This document shows, piece after piece, positions 26,063 through 34,561 of a stretch of 64,000 nucleotides of DNA. Below the pieces are notes generated by a model that saw only the letters and a program-made list of their open reading frames with translations, was not told the DNA's origin and did no database searches. The position numbers and the translations under genes were made by a program. Every line of letters starts with the position of its first letter. Position 1 is the stretch's first letter. This stretch comes from Arenibacter aquaticus (lineage in GTDB: Bacteria > Bacteroidota > Bacteroidia > Flavobacteriales > Flavobacteriaceae), in the NCBI RefSeq assembly GCF_003957295.1, contig NZ_RQPJ01000021.1, forward strand, positions 790,210-854,209, in the 5' to 3' direction.

Positions 26063-27496
26063 ATGAAATTCTTTAGACGGTTTGTGAAATTGGCTGTTAT
26101 AATTGTGGGCATAGCCATGGTTGCCATCCTTGTAATTTTGGGTATAGATGTATTAAAGACCAACTACCTTAAAATTGGTCATAACCAGCTTGGTGCCAAC
26201 GATTCATTCCTTATTAAGAATGTAAATATTGTCCCAATGTACCATGACACCGTTCTTTATAATAAAACAGTGTACATCAAAGAGGGTGTAATTAAAGATA
26301 TAAACGATAAAATTGATATTGAGGGAATAGAAACCATTGATGCACAAAACAAGTTCATGACCCCAGGACTTATAGATATGCACGTGCATGTATGGGACAA
26401 GTATGAGCTTGGGCTCTATTTGTCGCACGGAGTTACCACCATTCGTAATGTTTGGGGCATGCCGATGCATCTTCGTTTAAAAAAAGAGATTAACAACGGG
26501 ACCTTGCTGGCCCCAATATTCCTTACCACTGGTCCCAAGCTTACAGGACCCGAATTTATAGGGGACGACAATCTGCAACTAAAAAGTCCCGAAGAAGCCA
26601 GGAACAAGGTTATTTCCTATAAAAAAAGTGGATATGATTTTATTAAGACGTACTACGGTTTACCAGAAGATATATTTAATGCCATCATAGAGCAAGCCCG
26701 AATATCGGAAATGGATATAGTGGCCCATCCCTCCCAAAAGGTTCCGTATTCCTTTCATTATAATCCGCAGATCGTAACCATAGAACACGCAGAAGACATT
26801 GTGCAACAACCCTTACAATACAAATTGGATTCTGTTAAATTAAATCAAGTAATAGAGGAGTTTTCCACTTCACAACATACTTCCTTCTGCCCTACTCTAA
26901 TTGTTTATTACAATATTTTTAATATGCTTCAAAATGATGACATTTTATCGAACAGCTTGGTTGATTATATAAATCCTGCTATTAAGATGTTAGATAGCAA
27001 ATCCCAATTTGAGCGTTGGAATACCATCAAAAAAGAGGATGCATCAATAGTAGAACGTATTGGGGAGCAGCATGAATTTCATCTATACATAATCAAGAAA
27101 ATGAACGATGCTGGAATAAACCTGGTTTGTGGCACAGATGCGGGAATAGGGATTACTGCTCCCGGGTTTTCGGTTTACCAAGAATTGGAATTGTATAAAA
27201 AAGCAGGACTGTCCAATTTTGAAATCCTCCAAACAGCTACTGTTAATGCTTCAAAAACCCATCAAATAATGAACAATTTGGGTACTATAGAAAATGGAAA
27301 GATGGCAAACCTCATTATATTGGAAAAAAACCCATTGAAGGATTTAAGTACAATGAAGGAGCCTGAAATGGTATTCATAAAAGGTAGGAGGTTAAATAAA
27401 ACAACTTTGGAGGAGTTTAAAAACAAAGCTTATAATAGAAAGAATCTAATTCCAACCATTCTGCGCTATGTTGAGAATATGGTACGTGAGAAGTAA
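26063..27496 (+). CDS. Membrane-anchored amidohydrolase (imidazolonepropionase-like)
   Basis: A 477-residue amidohydrolase with one N-terminal transmembrane segment (about 10-30), so the catalytic domain faces the periplasm. Metal ligands of the superfamily are visible: DMHVH (His107, His109), a candidate carboxylated Lys195 in YDFIKTYYG, His222 in VAHPS, His242 in IEHAED and Asp359 in CGTDAG. ENGKMANLIILEKNPLKDLSTM at the end is the usual small-domain closure. Related exported enzymes are prolidase- or Xaa-His-type dipeptidases or lactonases; no substrate can be chosen. It stands alone and converges on the cyclase gene. Confidence 0.85.
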   Translation: MKFFRRFVKLAVIIVGIAMVAILVILGIDVLKTNYLKIGHNQLGANDSFLIKNVNIVPMYHDTVLYNKTVYIKEGVIKDINDKIDIEGIETIDAQNKFMTPGLIDMHVHVWDKYELGLYLSHGVTTIRNVWGMPMHLRLKKEINNGTLLAPIFLTTGPKLTGPEFIGDDNLQLKSPEEARNKVISYKKSGYDFIKTYYGLPEDIFNAIIEQARISEMDIVAHPSQKVPYSFHYNPQIVTIEHAEDIVQQPLQYKLDSVKLNQVIEEFSTSQHTSFCPTLIVYYNIFNMLQNDDILSNSLVDYINPAIKMLDSKSQFERWNTIKKEDASIVERIGEQHEFHLYIIKKMNDAGINLVCGTDAGIGITAPGFSVYQELELYKKAGLSNFEILQTATVNASKTHQIMNNLGTIENGKMANLIILEKNPLKDLSTMKEPEMVFIKGRRLNKTTLEEFKNKAYNRKNLIPTILRYVENMVREK

Positions 27497-27579
27497 ACTA
27501 ACCATAGTACCTCTCTACAAAAAAGTAAAATACTACGATATTGGGGTAAAAAAGGAAGGCGATAAGCGGTGTAGAAAAA

Positions 27580-28392
27580 TTACCATTGAATAAGTTCCAG
27601 ATCAATTGGCTCATCAAAGCCTTTTAAGGTTTGTGGACCAAGGGACTTAAAAGAAATATCTTTACCTATACAGAGATCTTTTACAACCTTGGCCGTAACA
27701 ATTTGCCCTGAATTCCCATAGCTACAGATACGCGCAACGAGATTAATTGTGGAGCCAAAAAGTGCATCACCGTCCTGCACCGGTTCTCCCGCACCGATAC
27801 CTATTCTGGCCTGCAGCAAAATTCCGTCCTCACGGGATTCATTGTATAGTGCTAATTGCCGTTGTATTTCTACCGCACATAATGCAGCCATATAAGCGGA
27901 TCGGAAACTAGTCAGGAATCCGTCTCCCGCCCTATCCACTTCCCGTCCACCATGATCTACGAGTGCCTTACGTACCACATCCCGATATCTGTGCACCAAT
28001 ACCAGTGCCTTGGAATCTCCCAAGGCCTTCGTAATATCTGTAGAACTAACCATATCAATAAACATAATCGCTCTAAAAGGATTATCGGTCATTGGTTTGC
28101 CATCCTCATTTTCCGGATCTATAACACGGTCAAGGAATTGGGCCACAGCCTGACCGTCTACTTCTATTATCTGGTTGGGAATAAGACCGTGCGCTTCTTT
28201 ATGCATACAACGTACCGCAGAAGCAGAAGGAGCCTCTATAAGACAAAAAGCGACACCCTTAACTTCATCATGCCAATAAGTCAATGCCTTGCAATGATAT
28301 TTGGACTGGATTTTCATATCCTCATGATGAGCCTTTGCCACCTCTTCCGAAGTGGCCCCCTTAATATAATGTCTATCCATGAAAAGTGGCAT
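27580..28392 (-). CDS. DUF4242 (SCO4226-like nickel-binding) domain fused to class III nucleotide cyclase
   Basis: A 270-residue two-domain protein. Residues 1-90 match DUF4242: PLFMDRHYIKGATSEEVAKAHHEDM, LTYWHDE, CLIEAPSA and HKEAHGLIPNQIIEV, with several His and Cys residues suited to metal binding. Residues 105-270 form a class III adenylate/guanylate cyclase domain with metal ligands Asp113 (FIDMV) and Asp157 (GDGF) and the transition-state pair Asn217 and Arg221 (NLVAR). The base-selecting Lys of bacterial adenylate cyclases is replaced by Asp153, so nucleotide choice is uncertain. No membrane segment. A metal-responsive cyclase is a reasonable inference. Confidence 0.85.
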   Translation of the reverse strand: MPLFMDRHYIKGATSEEVAKAHHEDMKIQSKYHCKALTYWHDEVKGVAFCLIEAPSASAVRCMHKEAHGLIPNQIIEVDGQAVAQFLDRVIDPENEDGKPMTDNPFRAIMFIDMVSSTDITKALGDSKALVLVHRYRDVVRKALVDHGGREVDRAGDGFLTSFRSAYMAALCAVEIQRQLALYNESREDGILLQARIGIGAGEPVQDGDALFGSTINLVARICSYGNSGQIVTAKVVKDLCIGKDISFKSLGPQTLKGFDEPIDLELIQW

Positions 28393-28708
28393 ACTGTCTT
28401 TATTAAATGACGGGGGGTAATTGGAAATGCTGGCTATTGGCGCTTTAATACAACTCTTAATACAGGTCCTATAAACATGATTAACAGCCTACTAAATATA
28501 CCATTTATTTTTCATTAAAACTGGAATAACCAATTAAACCTTGGACAAGGTATTAGGCAGCCGTTTCATTAATACCCTAAGGAAAGGAACCTCATCCTAT
28601 GTCATTGGATGCTGCTATACCAAGCTAGCCTATTCTTGGTCTCATATCTACATATAAAACTAATTAGCTGATAAACACAACTTCATGGCAGACATTTCTT
28701 AGGCGGTT
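28393..28708. other. Intergenic region, 316 bp
   Basis: Spacer between the cyclase gene and the LpxR-like gene, both on the minus strand. No open frame, repeat or clear terminator was recognised. It must hold the cyclase promoter, but no exact CAAAnnTA (minus-strand -7) match was found near the start. Confidence 0.4.
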
Positions 28709-29734
28709 TTAAAAGTTCCTAGTATAGGACAGTATAACATATTTATGGGCTTTGGCCTTATCACTTTCTGCCGTATTATAACGCACTCCTACCCAATACT
28801 CATTTTGTTTATGGCGATGTTGAAAATCGCAACCTGCAAAAAGCACGGTTTTTTTGGGGGGCATCAAGAGAACGGAATCATCGCCCAATGCATTTCCTTG
28901 CAACAGTCCGTTATACCCCACCAAACGATATCCGGTTCGCAGGGCAAAGAAAATCTCCTCCTGTCTTGAACCTAATTGGTGGTGGGCTATACTAGAGGAC
29001 AAAGGGCTACGACTGCCTAAGTACAGCACCATTTCGGGATGTATGTAAATATCCCTGGTACCAAAGGCTATTTGGGGCTTTAGCGCCATATAAATACTAA
29101 ATGGGTTGGGTGCCAATTGCCATTCATATAGGTAATTGGCATACAGATTATAATGTACACTGTTCTCCATTTCCCCTACCCAAGTTGGGGACTGCGAAAA
29201 CAGGACCGTATCATGGTACCATCTCTGAAAAGCACCCGCACCTGAAGCCTCTCCGGCAATGCCCAAAAGAAAATCTGTTTCCACTAAGCTATTGTCCCTA
29301 ACGCGCGACCATCCCGCCTTTAGTGCCATAAATCCCACATAGGCCCTGTCCAATTGTTCAATGATATGGGTTTTAAGATACCTTGGGGTAATTATTTCCT
29401 GTCTGAGGGAAAAGGACAACTGTTCATTGTCCGAATTTAAAAAGCCATTTTGCAACCGATGTCTATAAGTTAAAAATAAACCAGAAGTATAATACCTATC
29501 CGTGAGCAGTATTAGGTCATTGTCGTGTCGCAAGCCAATTTGATGCCTAATGGGTTTTGTCGCTTTTTTATTGTCTCCTTGCTGTGCCTTGGTTTTTAGG
29601 TTCCCTCCAAGAAAAAGAAAACAGACAAGCAAAACTTGGGGTACCACCCCAATAGACAAGGGCAATAGTACAAAAGTTGGTTTACTAAATAACTTCAAAT
29701 TGATTGTGGTTTGGTGGCTGACAAAGGGTATCAT
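28709..29734 (-). CDS. LpxR-like lipid A deacylase/DUF2219 outer-membrane protein
   Basis: An outer-membrane beta-barrel of about 341 residues resembling LpxR (PF09982), which removes the 3'-acyloxyacyl chain of lipid A in Salmonella. Family features include LRHDNDLILLTDRYYTSGL, a TYR-like strand, RAYVGFMALKAGW, and GIAGEASGAGAFQRWYHD in place of the usual GxxGxxAxGxxxQxxxH. The protein ends in an aromatic residue (TRNF), as barrel proteins do. The N-terminal signal is unusual: the frame extends to a TTG at 29749 inside a terminator stem, the ATG at 29734 follows the T-run directly, and a GTG further in would leave a compact signal peptide ending at KAQQ. The start is therefore uncertain. Confidence 0.72.
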   Translation of the reverse strand: MIPFVSHQTTINLKLFSKPTFVLLPLSIGVVPQVLLVCFLFLGGNLKTKAQQGDNKKATKPIRHQIGLRHDNDLILLTDRYYTSGLFLTYRHRLQNGFLNSDNEQLSFSLRQEIITPRYLKTHIIEQLDRAYVGFMALKAGWSRVRDNSLVETDFLLGIAGEASGAGAFQRWYHDTVLFSQSPTWVGEMENSVHYNLYANYLYEWQLAPNPFSIYMALKPQIAFGTRDIYIHPEMVLYLGSRSPLSSSIAHHQLGSRQEEIFFALRTGYRLVGYNGLLQGNALGDDSVLLMPPKKTVLFAGCDFQHRHKQNEYWVGVRYNTAESDKAKAHKYVILSYTRNF

Positions 29735-29770
29735 AAAAAAAGGGAACAAGCTATTTCACCCCTTCCCTTT
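29735..29770 (-). terminator. Rho-independent terminator of the Gfo/Idh/MocA gene
   Basis: On the minus strand AAAGGGAA pairs with TTCCCTTT across a 16-nt loop and is followed by a run of T residues. It ends directly before the ATG of the LpxR-like gene, so it could also act as an attenuator for that gene. Confidence 0.7.
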
Positions 29771-29803
29771 CATTACAATAAATTTAACTATACTTTTTCT
29801 TAT

Positions 29804-31318
29804 TTATGCTGGCATGTCGGGTAATTTCCATCCATCCCTATAGGTGTGTTTCACCAATTCTTCGGCAAACTCGGCAGCAGAATAGGGTTCTGTCCATTCC
29901 TTTTGAAATTTTGGACGGCCGTCTTTCATCACAAAATTATCCCGAATCACTGTTTTTATGGTTTCGTCCTGTCCTATATTGGTAAAGCGCATATTCTCTC
30001 CATCCCAATTCAGAATTTTATTAAGCCCTTGGAGTCTAACCGCCAATACTCCCATGACCACCATTTCGTTAAAGGGTCCCGCTTCGGCAAAATCGGACGT
30101 ACATGGTTTGCGGCTTTCCGGGTTTTCCTTACAGGCCCTTACCCAGTCCATTTCATGGGCCCCTTTGCCCCAACTGAGTCCCATCTCCTTTTCTACACGG
30201 CGCTCGGTCTCTTTAACTTTGGGCATTTCCCTACCCAATATTTCCGGTTCCAGTCCGTAACACCCGGCATGTATAACACCTTTGGTACCGTAAAAGAAGG
30301 TACCACCGCCAGACTTATTGGGGTTTTTTCCGCTAGGCCAGTTGGCAGGTAGATCTGGTTTTATACCTCCGTCATACCAGTTCACCTCTACTTCCGGCAA
30401 TTTAATCCTGCCCTTCCTGCCCCGTTCAGGGAAGGTCATTTGTACGGATTGTGCTGTTGGGGCACTATCCTTCAAGAGCAGTGAGGAACTTCCCTGAACC
30501 TTGGTAGGATAGCCTAATTTTAGGGCCTCAAAAACGGGATGTAGGATATGACAGGCCATATCCCCTAAAGCTCCGGTTCCGTAATTCCACCATCCCCGCC
30601 AGTTCCATGGGTGATATACTTGATTGTAAGGTATTAGTTTTGCTGGTCCGGTAAACAGATCCCAATCCAAGGTGTCGGGGACCCAATGCCCTTGTGTAGG
30701 AGGATTTACTCCCTGTGGCCAAATAGGCCTATCCGTAAAGGATTCAACCTTGGTTATATCTCCTATAGCCCCACTCCATATTAACTCACAGGTCTTGGCC
30801 ACTCCCTCTCCGGAAGCCCCTTGGTTCCCCATCTGGGTGGCCACCTTATGTTTCTTGGCCAATTTAGTCAGTAATCTTGATTCATAAACAGAATGTGTAA
30901 GCGGTTTTTGTACGTAAACGTGTTTTCCGCGTACCATAGCGTCCGCAGCTACTATGGCATGGGTATGATCGGCAGTAGCCACCATAACAGCATCAAAATC
31001 GTCTCCCATCTCATCATACATTACCCTAAAATCCTTGTATTTTTTTGCCTTGGGAAAATGATCAAAACACTTCTTGGCGTATTTCCAATCTACATCACAG
31101 AGTCCAACAATATTTTCGCTCTGTAAGTTTTTTAGGTTGGCAAACCCCATACTCCCTACTCCTACTCCCACAATATTTAATTTATCGCTGGGTGCCTTAT
31201 GTCCTAGACCTGCTATAACATTACTTGGAAGAATACTAATCCCGGCAGCTGCCACTCCTGTTTTACCAATAAAGGACCGTCGTGTAATGGCTTGGGGATG
31301 GTTTGGTTGTTTTTTCAT
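29804..31318 (-). CDS. Tat-exported Gfo/Idh/MocA family oxidoreductase
   Basis: A 504-residue NAD(P)-dependent sugar oxidoreductase family member. A twin-arginine signal is clear (TRRSFIGKTGVAAAGISILP, about residues 12-31). The Rossmann motif GVGVGSMG and CDVDW follow, then VATADHTHA and the EKP-type motif appears as VQKPLTH. Exported members such as glucose-fructose oxidoreductase and GH109-like enzymes keep their NAD tightly bound and work as periplasmic hydrolases or redox enzymes; which applies here is unknown. It is monocistronic, with a terminator behind it. The length is typical of planctomycete/Bacteroidota secreted members. Confidence 0.9.
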   Translation of the reverse strand: MKKQPNHPQAITRRSFIGKTGVAAAGISILPSNVIAGLGHKAPSDKLNIVGVGVGSMGFANLKNLQSENIVGLCDVDWKYAKKCFDHFPKAKKYKDFRVMYDEMGDDFDAVMVATADHTHAIVAADAMVRGKHVYVQKPLTHSVYESRLLTKLAKKHKVATQMGNQGASGEGVAKTCELIWSGAIGDITKVESFTDRPIWPQGVNPPTQGHWVPDTLDWDLFTGPAKLIPYNQVYHPWNWRGWWNYGTGALGDMACHILHPVFEALKLGYPTKVQGSSSLLLKDSAPTAQSVQMTFPERGRKGRIKLPEVEVNWYDGGIKPDLPANWPSGKNPNKSGGGTFFYGTKGVIHAGCYGLEPEILGREMPKVKETERRVEKEMGLSWGKGAHEMDWVRACKENPESRKPCTSDFAEAGPFNEMVVMGVLAVRLQGLNKILNWDGENMRFTNIGQDETIKTVIRDNFVMKDGRPKFQKEWTEPYSAAEFAEELVKHTYRDGWKLPDMPA

Positions 31319-31476
31319 TGTAAAAATTGATTTTTATAGTTTTTTCTAACTACGTCAGTTACTTTTTGTGTTCTCTAAATTCGGAAAAAAAATGGTTTTA
31401 CAGGTTTAAAACGAATAATTTATTGTTAAAGTAATATGAATTTTGCTTAGTTTACAGCCCTTTATTCAGAATTACG

Positions 31477-31827
31477 ATGCCTAAAGTCCTGTACCGAATA
31501 TATGTGGTAGAATTATCCAAAAGGGTATTTACCGAAAATGCCAAATTTAGGGCTGCCAATCCCCAGTTTAATGGAGTTCTGCAATGCCTATATGTAGGTA
31601 TGACCTCCAAGCCCCCCAAAGAACGTTTTGAACAGCACAAGACTGGTTATAGAAATAAGAAAGGCTATAAATTGTCGTCCAATATAGTTGAGAAATACGG
31701 ACTCTACCTAAGGCCCAGCCTTTACGCCCATATTGATCCTGTATTGACAAGGGCCGAGGCCTTGGAAATAGAGGAAGGATTAGCCATGGAATTAAGACGG
31801 GAGGGCTATGCGGTTTGGTATAATTAA
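31477..31827 (+). CDS. GIY-YIG nuclease-like small protein
   Basis: A 116-residue cytoplasmic protein. IYVVEL near the start and CLYVGMTSKPPKERFEQHKTG resemble the GIY and YIG strands and the following Arg helix of GIY-YIG endonucleases, and EALEIEEGLAMELRREGY fits the helix carrying the catalytic Glu. The match is loose: the canonical GIY is replaced by YVV and YIG by YVG. It may be a standalone repair-type nuclease or an inactive relative. It lies 53 bp before the deacetylase gene on the same strand. Confidence 0.6.
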   Translation: MPKVLYRIYVVELSKRVFTENAKFRAANPQFNGVLQCLYVGMTSKPPKERFEQHKTGYRNKKGYKLSSNIVEKYGLYLRPSLYAHIDPVLTRAEALEIEEGLAMELRREGYAVWYN

Positions 31828-31880
31828 GCTTGAATAGTTCCGAACAAAATTTCCTAATTTTAACCAAGACATAATTATTT

Positions 31881-32669
31881 ATGATTAAAATCCTCCTTAC
31901 CATAATAGCCCTTAATCTTTATTTGCACGGGCATGCACAAATACTAAAGAAAAACATACCCGATAAGCTTATTGTACTTACTTTTGATGATGCTCCCGCC
32001 AGTCATTATTCCGTTGTGGCCCCATTGTTAAAGGAATTTGGTTTTGGCGCTACTTTTTTTGTCTGTGAATTTCCGCCCAACTATAAGGACAGTTCCCTAT
32101 ATATGAATTGGCGACAGATCAAAGCCCTGGATAGTATGGGTTTTGAAGTGGCCAATCATACCCGCACCCATGCCAATGTTAGCAAAATCTCCCAAACAGC
32201 ATTTAATGCAGAATTGGAATATATAGAACATAAATGTGACTCCTTGGGAATAGCCAAGCCTATAAACTTTGCTTATCCCGGCTACGGGCTAAGTGCCAAA
32301 AGTCTGGAGTTTCTGCAGGACAAAGAATATGTTTTTGCGAGAGCTGGTGGTAGCCGGGCATATGACCCTTTGGTAGACCATCCCTACCTTATTCCCAGTT
32401 GGGCTACCCATGCCGATAATAAAAGTGAAATATTGGCTGCACTAAATCAAGCACAAGAAGGAAATATTGTGGTTCTAACCCTTCACGGTGTTCCTGATAT
32501 TGAGCATCCATGGGTTACTACCCCTCCAGAGCTATTTAGGGAATATCTACAGTTCTTGTCCGACAACAAATTTAAAGTAGTTGCTCTTAAGGACTTACAA
32601 ACCTTCATCAATGTAGACGAGGCCAAGAGAACTATTGGTGCAGACTTAAGTAAATCACTTAAGAATTAA
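31881..32669 (+). CDS. Secreted polysaccharide deacetylase (NodB homology, CE4)
   Basis: A 262-residue exported NodB-fold enzyme with a signal peptide ending near residue 20 (GHAQ). The metal and catalytic residues of CE4 are present: TFDDAP (Asp36, Asp37), and HTRTH (His93, His97); PGYG replaces the usual motif 3 and VVLTLHG supplies motif 5. It should remove N- or O-acetyl groups from peptidoglycan, chitin-like or other polysaccharides in the periplasm. It is close behind the GIY-YIG-like gene and followed by a 560-bp gene-free region. Confidence 0.85.
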   Translation: MIKILLTIIALNLYLHGHAQILKKNIPDKLIVLTFDDAPASHYSVVAPLLKEFGFGATFFVCEFPPNYKDSSLYMNWRQIKALDSMGFEVANHTRTHANVSKISQTAFNAELEYIEHKCDSLGIAKPINFAYPGYGLSAKSLEFLQDKEYVFARAGGSRAYDPLVDHPYLIPSWATHADNKSEILAALNQAQEGNIVVLTLHGVPDIEHPWVTTPPELFREYLQFLSDNKFKVVALKDLQTFINVDEAKRTIGADLSKSLKN

Positions 32670-33229
32670 TGGAAAATCTTCGCATTATTTCCAATTGGTA
32701 CCAATAAAAGAATTACTGTATTATAACAACTTCTACCCAGTAGCTCTTGTTTAGCCTTAAGCGCGTTAGTGACCGCGGCGGCATCCCCGCAGCAAGGACA
32801 GGGATATAGCCAAGGGCACGACCGACAGAGGAGGGAACGCCCACATAAGAGTTTAAAATCCTTTAAAAGGTGGTGTATTCCTAAAAGGGAACTTACAGAT
32901 TTGGGGCGTTCATAAAACGTCTTTTGCCCATATGTAAATCCGGCTATGGAGAATAGCCAATTCCAATTTGATACTTGCCTATAAAGCAAAAAAGGTACCA
33001 TGCGTATCTAGCTAAATCATTAGGTTTTAATCCCAGCCATTGTGGTTTGGCTGTACGTATACCCAAAGGATGTCTATTTTCACTTATAGACGGTGTAAAA
33101 TTATATTAAATAGAAATGGTAAAAGGGATTTTATTATCTTCAATATGGCGTAGCACTATTACAACTGTAGGCCACCACCACTATAGGAAATTTATTTGGT
33201 GAGGTATTGGCAAGCACAAATAATTTAAT
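32670..33229. other. Gene-free region with a GC-rich structured element (32770-32845)
   Basis: No protein gene is supported here. In AT-rich surroundings, about 32770-32845 is strikingly GC-rich and can fold into two adjacent hairpins: GGCATCCC (32780-32787) with GGGATATAGCC (32801-32811), and GGGCACGACC (32814-32823) with GGGAACGCCC (32833-32842). The second stem contains an internal loop with possible tandem G-A pairs. From memory, similar GC-rich intergenic pieces occur in other Flavobacteriaceae genomes; this was not checked. It may be a small RNA, a dispersed repeat or a 3' end element of the deacetylase transcript. Confidence 0.45.
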
Positions 33230-34054
33230 ATGGAGACATTGGGTAAAATATTGGACTTTAACCTTATTAGTATTGGGGACTATAATATAAAAGTGTATAC
33301 CCTGGCGATAATTCTATTAATTTTCCTAGTCACAAGGATCATATTAAAACTAATAAAAACTGCCCTATATCGGCGTTATAAAGGGTTGCACCTGGACAAG
33401 GGAAGTACCTATGCCCTCTATCAAATCATTAAATACATAATCTGGATAATTGCCATTGCATTTATTTTGGAGACAATTGGTATTCAGGTTACCCTATTAA
33501 TTGCTGGTTCTGCCGCACTACTGGTCGGGATTGGGTTGGGGTTACAGCAAACATTTAATGATATTATTTCGGGTATAATCCTTCTTTCTGAAAAGTCGAT
33601 TAAAATAAACGACATCTTGGAAATAGACGGGGATATTGTGGAAATTCAGGAAATTGGTCTACGGACATCCAAGGGGCTTAATAGAAGTGATATTGCTATA
33701 ATAATCCCCAATTCCTTGATTACTACCAACAAGGTAATTAATTGGAGCCATCAGAAGAAAAAGACCCGATTTAGAATTAATGTTGGGGTTGCCTATGGTA
33801 GTGATGTTGAATTGGTTATAAAAATACTGGAGGAAAGTGTTTTGGAACACCCAGATTTTGAGGATACCAAAATGATAGAGGGTCGTTTTGTAAACTTTGG
33901 CAATTCTTCGTTAGATTTTGAGGTGTTATTTTTTAGTGAAAATGTATTTAGGATAGAAAAAGTAAAAAGTGATATCAGAAAAATCATCAATCGCAAGTTC
34001 AGGGAAAATAAAATTGTAATACCCTTTCCACAGATGGACGTACATTTTAAATAG
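33230..34054 (+). CDS. mscS: MscS-type small-conductance mechanosensitive channel
   Basis: A 274-residue membrane protein with three predicted helices. The pore helix is recognisable as LLIAGSAALLVGIGLGLQQTFNDIISGI (about residues 88-115), rich in Gly and Ala. It is followed by the beta domain starting at KSIKINDILEIDGDIVEIQEIGLRTSKG and INVGVAYGSD, and a C-terminal alpha-beta part ending at IPFPQMDVHF. It protects cells against hypo-osmotic shock by opening at high membrane tension. It stands alone. Confidence 0.93.
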   Translation: METLGKILDFNLISIGDYNIKVYTLAIILLIFLVTRIILKLIKTALYRRYKGLHLDKGSTYALYQIIKYIIWIIAIAFILETIGIQVTLLIAGSAALLVGIGLGLQQTFNDIISGIILLSEKSIKINDILEIDGDIVEIQEIGLRTSKGLNRSDIAIIIPNSLITTNKVINWSHQKKKTRFRINVGVAYGSDVELVIKILEESVLEHPDFEDTKMIEGRFVNFGNSSLDFEVLFFSENVFRIEKVKSDIRKIINRKFRENKIVIPFPQMDVHFK

Positions 34055-34561
34055 TGTTATGCCCGCCAATGTATACCCCTAATCTACCATACTGCCATAA
34101 AAGCAAGTATTTGTGCTAAAAAACAGTTGGTACATAAAGTCATTTTTATCATTATACCCCACCAATGTTACATATGTTGCACGTATGGTTACATATGGAG
34201 CATCAAAATTATTTACCCTTCTTTAATTTAGATAAGTCTAGAATAAAATCTGAAAACCAAAAATTGCTGTTCAGACTTTATGGATGCCCCCCTTACCCCC
34301 TAAAGAAAATAGTATAGGATGAAAACATGGCCGTAAGGAGCCAATGAATCCTAAAAAAAAATGCCCAATTGGCTATAACATCACTCCATTGATAAAACTT
34401 AAAGAAAATGAAATAAGAACAACTGGAATGGCTTTGCTGCTCTAAAAATATGATTTAAAGATATCTTCAATACGCCCTAAAGAAAGGGTAAAAGAATGGA
34501 GAAATTGATTCAATATGAACAACGGATTACTTTGAATATGAAACGATATAAGACAATTGAT
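34055..34561. other. Intergenic region with a 10-bp direct repeat at 21-bp spacing
   Basis: About 500 bp without a supported gene, between MscS and a small secreted protein. GTTACATATG occurs at 34167-34176 and again at 34188-34197, exactly 21 bp apart, so both copies face the same side of the helix. This looks like a tandem binding site for a regulator. No promoter box was identified near it. Confidence 0.4.

Noticed and set aside
27952-28410. 152-residue plus-strand frame opposite the cyclase gene
   Set aside because: Fully antisense to a gene with clear DUF4242 and cyclase motifs.
32666-33001. 111-residue minus-strand frame with Cys-rich middle
   Set aside because: The Cys-rich part arises from reading the GC-rich structured element; the rest has no protein character.
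34167-34197. LytTR-type binding site
   Set aside because: The 21-bp period fits, but the bases around GTT do not follow the LytTR consensus, so only a direct repeat is reported.
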